Positions 1-5,708 of a stretch of DNA of 5,708 nucleotides are shown here, piece by piece. The stretch is from Candidatus Omnitrophota bacterium (GTDB lineage Bacteria > Omnitrophota > Omnitrophia > Omnitrophales > Aquincolibacteriaceae), in assembly GCA_023819025.1 (NCBI GenBank), contig JAMWDC010000155.1:1-5708 (forward strand), in the 5' to 3' direction. A program made the position numbers and the translations under genes. The notes under the pieces are model-generated. The model saw only the letters and a list, made by a program, of their open reading frames with translations, had not been told where the DNA came from and made no database searches. Position 1 is the stretch's first letter. Each line of letters starts with the position of its first letter.

Positions 1-3122
<3,122 letters not shown>

Positions 3123-3132
3123 ATAGAGATAA

Positions 3133-3143
3133 CCTCCCCCTCC
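3133..3143 (-). promoter_or_regulatory. Ribosome binding site of rpoB
   Basis: The minus strand reads GGAGGGGGAGG, two overlapping Shine-Dalgarno cores. The nearer GGAGG ends 10 nt before the ATG at 3122, slightly long but workable. It is the strongest ribosome binding site in the window and decides the rpoB start, because the frame stays open for some way upstream without another ATG. Confidence 0.8.
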
Positions 3144-3188
3144 GTTAAGCAATCCACTTCCGTATTGTCTTCCTGAACGAAGCGAAGT

Positions 3189-3228
3189 CCACCGTAAAAC
3201 GCCGGCGGATCCGCCAATGCTTTAGTGG
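3189..3228 (-). other. Imperfect RNA hairpin in the rplL-rpoB spacer
   Basis: The 174-nt gap between the L7/L12 and beta genes holds an inverted repeat. The core is the perfect 12-bp palindrome GGCGGATCCGCC (3204-3215). The flanks pair again as TAAA with TTTA, and CCAC with GTGG, separated by a small bulge and an internal loop of about five bases on each side. There is no T-run on the minus-strand 3' side, so it is not a standard Rho-independent terminator. In E. coli the same gap holds a partial terminator and an RNase III processing hairpin that set the ratio of L12 to beta. A similar role here is an inference from position. It could instead be a dispersed palindromic repeat. The rest of the gap shows only a weak bulged stem at 3260-3274 and no gene. 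Confidence 0.45.
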
Positions 3229-3296
3229 CAAAGTTCCCACGAGACCCATCAAACCTACTGGCCCTCAGGATGCCGGATCAACAACTCTCCAATCGA

Positions 3297-3692
3297 TCAT
3301 TTAATTTCAACTTTCGCACCCTGTTCCTCGAGGATCTTTTTAATCTTGTCCGCCTCTTCCTTGGCAATTCCTTCCTTAACAACTTTCGGAGCGCTCTCGA
3401 CAAGATCCTTGGCTTCCTTCAGGCCCAGGTTGGTCACCGCACGAATTTCTTTAATGACCTGTATCTTTTTGCTGCCGGCATCGGCAAGAATGACAGTGAA
3501 GCTTGTCTTTTCTTCTTGAGCGGCTTCACCACCAGCTTGGGCACCGCCAACCGCAACACTGGGACCCGCTACCGCAACAGCCGCAGCCGCCGAAACACCA
3601 AACTTCTCTTCCAACATTTTGACAAGATCCGCCAATTCGAGAACAGTAAGCGTTTCAATCGAACTGAGTATTCCCTGCAATTTCTCAGACAC
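3297..3692 (-). CDS. rplL: 50S ribosomal protein L7/L12
   Basis: Stalk protein that binds L10 as dimers and recruits EF-Tu, EF-G, IF2 and release factors to the ribosome. The product is 131 residues from the GTG at 3692. The N-terminal dimerisation domain (about 1-33, ending EEKFGVS) leads into an Ala/Gly/Val-rich hinge (about 34-60) and a C-terminal factor-binding domain (61-131) with VIKEIRAVTNLGLKEAKDLVE. Residues equivalent to E. coli K65, I69, K70, R73 and K84 are all kept. I prefer 3692 to an in-frame GTG at 3701. The shorter form begins MSEK as is usual for the family, and GAGGTG lies 6 nt before it, whereas the 3701 GTG overlaps that same Shine-Dalgarno and has none of its own. The gene lies 82 nt after rplJ and 174 nt before rpoB, and ends in TGA. 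Confidence 0.97.
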   Translation of the reverse strand: MSEKLQGILSSIETLTVLELADLVKMLEEKFGVSAAAAVAVAGPSVAVGGAQAGGEAAQEEKTSFTVILADAGSKKIQVIKEIRAVTNLGLKEAKDLVESAPKVVKEGIAKEEADKIKKILEEQGAKVEIK

Positions 3693-3698
3693 CGAATT

Positions 3699-3704
3699 CA
3701 CCTC
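3699..3704 (-). promoter_or_regulatory. Ribosome binding site of rplL
   Basis: The minus strand reads GAGGTG, followed by 6 nt and then the GTG at 3692. This site decides the start: the alternative GTG at 3701-3699 is part of the motif itself and is preceded only by A-rich sequence. Confidence 0.7.
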
Positions 3705-3724
3705 TTTCTTTGTTTCTTTCTTTT
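3701..3724 (-). other. Purine tract upstream of rplL
   Basis: On the minus strand this stretch is almost pure A and G (one C), built from AAAG/GAAA-like units, and runs into the rplL ribosome binding site. Such unstructured A/G-rich leaders can favour ribosome loading, which would suit L7/L12, made in several copies per ribosome. That role is inferred from composition and position only. Confidence 0.4.
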
Positions 3725-3757
3725 ACCTTACCCGTCAAGATCATGCTTATGACATTA

Positions 3758-3773
3758 CTGGCCAACTGACCAG
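3758..3773 (-). other. Short hairpin just after rplJ
   Basis: The minus strand reads CTGGTC-AGTT-GGCCAG, a 6-bp stem (one G-U pair) with a four-base loop, starting two bases after the rplJ stop codon. No T-run follows, so it is unlikely to terminate transcription. It could protect the mRNA end, mark a processing site, or keep rplL initiation separate from rplJ. A chance stem of this size is possible. Confidence 0.35.
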
Positions 3774-3774
3774 G

Positions 3775-4302
3775 CTACGCGGGGGTGGATTCCCTCTTTT
3801 TTCTAACTTCGTTCAATACCACCACCAAGCCGCGCATCAACTGATTGAGGGTCAACACAAAACCTAAAATGGGCGACTGGATCCTTACCGCCACAAGTGT
3901 CAACAGCTCTTTTCGTGACGGTAGTTTGGATAGCCGCGAAATAAATTGTTGATCATAGACGACATGGTCAAAGATGACCCCCTTTGGAACAAAGTTCTTA
4001 TTATTTTTCGAGAACTCCAAAATCATCTTGGAGACAGCCTGGGGTTCTTTATCAGTCAGCGTCACCAGCACATTGTCTTTCAAAAACCTTTTAGCATCCT
4101 CAACTTTCATCTCCGAAAAAATTTTGACTGCAAAGGAATGCTTCACGACCAGAGACCGCTTCGTGAACCTTTGGAGACTCCGGCGGAGTTCGGAAATATC
4201 AGCTACAGGAATCCCCGAAAAGGACGAGATGAACGTATACGGAATATTCTCAAAATGTTTCCGTATTTCATTCAACATCATGTCCTTAACCAGCGACGGC
4301 AT
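3775..4302 (-). CDS. rplJ: 50S ribosomal protein L10
   Basis: L10 anchors the L7/L12 dimers to 23S rRNA next to L11, forming the base of the GTPase-associated stalk. The product is 175 residues. The N-terminal RNA-binding domain shows MPSLVK, SSFSGIPVADISELRRSL (27-44) and LVVKHSF (51-57), where most family members read VKN followed by T or S. The middle ends in the hallmark LSKLPSRKELL (124-134). The C-terminal helix (about 142-170) is long and hydrophobic, with PILGFVLTLNQLMRGLVVVL, resembling Thermotoga-type L10 that binds three L12 dimers rather than the E. coli type that binds two. The start ATG follows rplA by 12 nt, with GAGG overlapping the rplA stop. The stop is TAG. Identity is firm although the sequence is divergent. 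Confidence 0.96.
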   Translation of the reverse strand: MPSLVKDMMLNEIRKHFENIPYTFISSFSGIPVADISELRRSLQRFTKRSLVVKHSFAVKIFSEMKVEDAKRFLKDNVLVTLTDKEPQAVSKMILEFSKNNKNFVPKGVIFDHVVYDQQFISRLSKLPSRKELLTLVAVRIQSPILGFVLTLNQLMRGLVVVLNEVRKKRESTPA

Positions 4303-4312
4303 CTGGACTTGA

Positions 4313-4316
4313 CCTC
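4313..4316 (-). promoter_or_regulatory. Ribosome binding site of rplJ, overlapping the rplA stop
   Basis: GAGG on the minus strand shares bases with the rplA stop codon (TGAGG) and lies 10 nt before the rplJ ATG. The overlap suggests that rplJ translation is coupled to rplA, with ribosomes terminating on rplA close to the rplJ start. Confidence 0.6.
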
Positions 4317-5013
4317 ACAATTTATCCAGGGCCAAGCGAAAACCCGGCCCCTGGGTTACCGCGATCGTAACGCGTTTCAGAAATTCGCCTTTGCTTGCCG
4401 GCGGTTTCGCTTCCCGAATCGCACGGATGATTCCTCTCGCATTTTCAAGCAAAGCCTCATTTGAAAAAGACAACTTTCCGCAAATGGTGTGCAACCCCCC
4501 TGTTTTATCCGACCGGAACTCGATCCGTCCGGCTTTTAACTCTTTAACCGCACGGCCCACTTGGGGGACAACCGTACCCGTCTTGGGAGTCGGCATCAAC
4601 CCTTTGGGTCCGAGGATCCGGCCCAGTTTGCTGACTTCGCGCATCATGTCCGGATGCGCGACCACAGCATCAAAATCCAACCAGCCCCCCTGAACTTTCT
4701 GGACTAATTCTTCCGCCCCGACATAGTCGGCACCGGCCGCTTCTGCCTCACGTGCGCTCTCCCCTTTCGCAAAACAAAGAACGCGCTTGGTCTTACCGCT
4801 GCCATGGGGAAGGTTTACCACGCCTCGGACAACCTCGTCACTCTGGCCGGAACGCACACCCAGCTGAAAATCCAAGGTTACACTTTCATCAAATTTGTGA
4901 TCTTTGATGCCTTTGAGTGCCTTAATAGCCTCCTCCAACGAATAGAGGCGTTGACGATCCACCGACTGGGCTCTTTTTTGATAACGTTTACTTCTTTTAA
5001 TAACCTTTGCCAT
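4315..5013 (-). CDS. rplA: 50S ribosomal protein L1
   Basis: L1 forms the mobile stalk by the ribosomal E site that helps release deacylated tRNA, and in many bacteria also represses its own mRNA. The product is 232 residues, a normal length. It shows the early FDESVTLDFQLGV strand (41-53), VRGVVNLPHGSGK (62-74), the second-domain signature GRILGPKGLMPTPKTGTV (131-148), and the C-terminal return to domain I with TGGLHTICGKLSF (171-183). Two usually firm motifs vary: the DPRKSDQ-like segment reads RSGQSDE (54-60), and MPNPK reads MPTPK. The start ATG lies 14 nt after rplK and gives MAKVIKRSKRY. No clear Shine-Dalgarno precedes it, so coupling to rplK is plausible. The gene ends in TGA, 12 nt before rplJ. 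Confidence 0.98.
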   Translation of the reverse strand: MAKVIKRSKRYQKRAQSVDRQRLYSLEEAIKALKGIKDHKFDESVTLDFQLGVRSGQSDEVVRGVVNLPHGSGKTKRVLCFAKGESAREAEAAGADYVGAEELVQKVQGGWLDFDAVVAHPDMMREVSKLGRILGPKGLMPTPKTGTVVPQVGRAVKELKAGRIEFRSDKTGGLHTICGKLSFSNEALLENARGIIRAIREAKPPASKGEFLKRVTIAVTQGPGFRLALDKL

Positions 5014-5027
5014 GACTTCGCGAAACT

Positions 5028-5456
5028 CTATTTCTCGACAACCTCGATCCCCATGCTGCGCGCAGTCCCTTCCACAATGCGCACCGCACTGTCGATTTTT
5101 GTGGTATTAAAATCCGACATTTTCTGACGCGCGATTTCCAAAACCTGTTCCTTCGTCACTTTGCCGATCGAACTGCGTCCCGGTTCCGGAGAAGCTTTTG
5201 CTAAGCCTGCGGCTTTCTTTAAGGCAGCCGCCACGGGAGGCGATTTCATAATGAATGTAAAAGTACGATCCTTGAAAACCGAAATGACCACGGGAATCAC
5301 AACGCCGGGTTTATCTTTAGTTTTCTCATTAAATTGCTTGCAGAATTCCATGATGTTTAGACCATGTTGACCGAGGGCGGGACCTATCGGTGGCGCGGGA
5401 TTGGCCTGTGCACCTGTTACTTGTAGTTTTATTTTTGTTACTAATTCTTTTGCCAT
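5028..5456 (-). CDS. rplK: 50S ribosomal protein L11
   Basis: L11 binds the GTPase-associated region of 23S rRNA at the stalk base, contributes to factor turnover and RelA-linked stringent signalling, and forms the thiopeptide antibiotic site. The product is 142 residues, as is typical. The N-terminal domain carries ANPAPPIGPALGQHGLNIMEF (18-38), including the prolines at 22, 23 and 26 where thiopeptide resistance changes are known in other bacteria. A linker SPPVAAALKKAAG (72-84) leads to the rRNA-binding C-terminal domain, which ends VRIVEGTARSMGIEV. The start ATG gives MAKELVTKIKLQV. It lies 30 nt after nusG with only a weak purine stretch before it, but the first codons are very A-rich. 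The stop is TAG, followed 14 nt later by rplA. Confidence 0.99.
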   Translation of the reverse strand: MAKELVTKIKLQVTGAQANPAPPIGPALGQHGLNIMEFCKQFNEKTKDKPGVVIPVVISVFKDRTFTFIMKSPPVAAALKKAAGLAKASPEPGRSSIGKVTKEQVLEIARQKMSDFNTTKIDSAVRIVEGTARSMGIEVVEK

Positions 5457-5486
5457 GGGTATTCGCTCGAGACAGGTATTTGGACC

Positions 5487-5708
5487 CTAAATTTTTTCCA
5501 CCTGCCAATATTCCAGTTCGACCGGCGTTTGACGGCCGAAAATTGTAACCATCACCTTTAATTTGCCGCGATTAGGATTGATCTCCTCGATCACACCGTT
5601 AAAATTCGCGAACGCACCCTCTTTTACACGAACATTCTCTCCGCTCACAAATTCGACTTTGGGTTTCGGCTTGGAAGTCTTCTCCTCCTGCTGCATCAGG
5701 ATTTGATT
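5487..5708 (-). CDS. nusG: Transcription termination/antitermination protein NusG, C-terminal part
   Basis: NusG binds RNA polymerase through its N-terminal domain and Rho or ribosomal S10 through its C-terminal KOW domain. Only the last 73 residues lie in the window, and the frame is open to the right edge, so the gene is cut by the window rather than broken. A lysine- and proline-rich linker (KTSKPKPKVEF) is followed by a complete KOW domain: VSGENVRVKEGAFANFNGVI, then the strand with VMVTIFGRQTPVELEY and the ending QVEKI, all close to family consensus. The ATG at 5696 is an internal methionine, not the start. The gene ends in TAG, 30 nt before rplK, in the usual nusG-rplK order; secE is expected upstream outside the window. 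Confidence 0.97.
   Translation of the reverse strand, partial: NQILMQQEEKTSKPKPKVEFVSGENVRVKEGAFANFNGVIEEINPNRGKLKVMVTIFGRQTPVELEYWQVEKI

Noticed and set aside
3189..3228. Rho-independent terminator before rpoB
   Set aside because: The hairpin is interrupted by loops and followed by mixed sequence rather than a T-run, and rpoB must be transcribed through it.
3710..3737. TTGACG on the minus strand as a -35 box for an rplL promoter
   Set aside because: The sequence about 17 nt downstream is AAACAA within the purine tract, a poor -10 match, so a promoter is not supported.
3690..3777. Possible readthrough extension of L10: after the TAG the frame stays open for 29 codons to a TGA inside the rplL start region
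   Set aside because: An open run of this length is quite likely by chance, its translation has no family features, and L10 already ends at a normal C-terminus.
5014..5027. TTCGCGAA palindrome between rplK and rplA as an operator
   Set aside because: It is only 8 bp, sits inside a 14-nt intra-operon gap, and has no promoter nearby; chance is the simplest explanation.
3225..5370. Open frames on the plus strand opposite rplL, rplJ, rplA and rplK
   Set aside because: All are antisense shadows of complete, recognised ribosomal protein genes; none resembles a known protein or has its own credible context.
5487..5696. A separate 69-residue protein starting at the ATG at 5696
   Set aside because: The frame continues open to the window edge and the sequence is the linker and KOW domain of NusG, so the ATG is internal.

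Overview
This window is a core bacterial chromosome segment carrying the conserved transcription-translation cluster nusG-rplK-rplA-rplJ-rplL-rpoB. Every gene is on the minus strand, so the cluster reads from the right edge to the left. nusG (3' end only) and rpoB (first 1040 codons) are cut by the window edges. The four ribosomal protein genes between them (L11, L1, L10, L7/L12) are complete. Hand translation of the rpoB strand shows one uninterrupted frame from the ATG at 3122 to the left edge. Nothing in the window looks mobile, foreign or CRISPR-like, and I saw no tRNA or rRNA gene.

Organism: a bacterium with roughly mid-range GC. The beta subunit carries the large C-terminal-half insertion typical of Gram-negative-type lineages, but is about 65 residues shorter than E. 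coli beta before the rifampicin region. L10 has a long C-terminal helix like that of Thermotoga. L10 and L1 have unusual residues at motifs that are normally well kept. Together this suggests an uncultured or deep-branching phylum (Omnitrophota-like bacteria are one possibility) rather than a well-studied proteobacterium or firmicute. That placement is a guess; a phylogeny of RpoB would settle it.

Layout from 5' to 3' on the minus strand: nusG end (5708-5487); 30 nt; rplK (5456-5028); 14 nt; rplA (5013-4315); 12 nt; rplJ (4302-3775); 82 nt with a short hairpin and a purine tract; rplL (3692-3297, start revised from the longer GTG reading at 3701); 174 nt with an imperfect hairpin around a 12-bp palindrome; rpoB (3122 to beyond position 1). 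The tight spacing from nusG to rplJ suggests one transcript. The two longer gaps flank rplL, where other bacteria tune L12 dosage and RNA polymerase output.

Functionally, L10 and L7/L12 form the ribosomal stalk and L11 the stalk base, which together recruit the GTPase factors. L1 forms the opposite stalk at the E site. NusG couples RNA polymerase to the ribosome or Rho, and RpoB is the polymerase beta subunit. I found no convincing undescribed system. The most interesting items are the rplL-rpoB hairpin, the lack of room for an L10 leader before rplJ, and the L10 sequence features.
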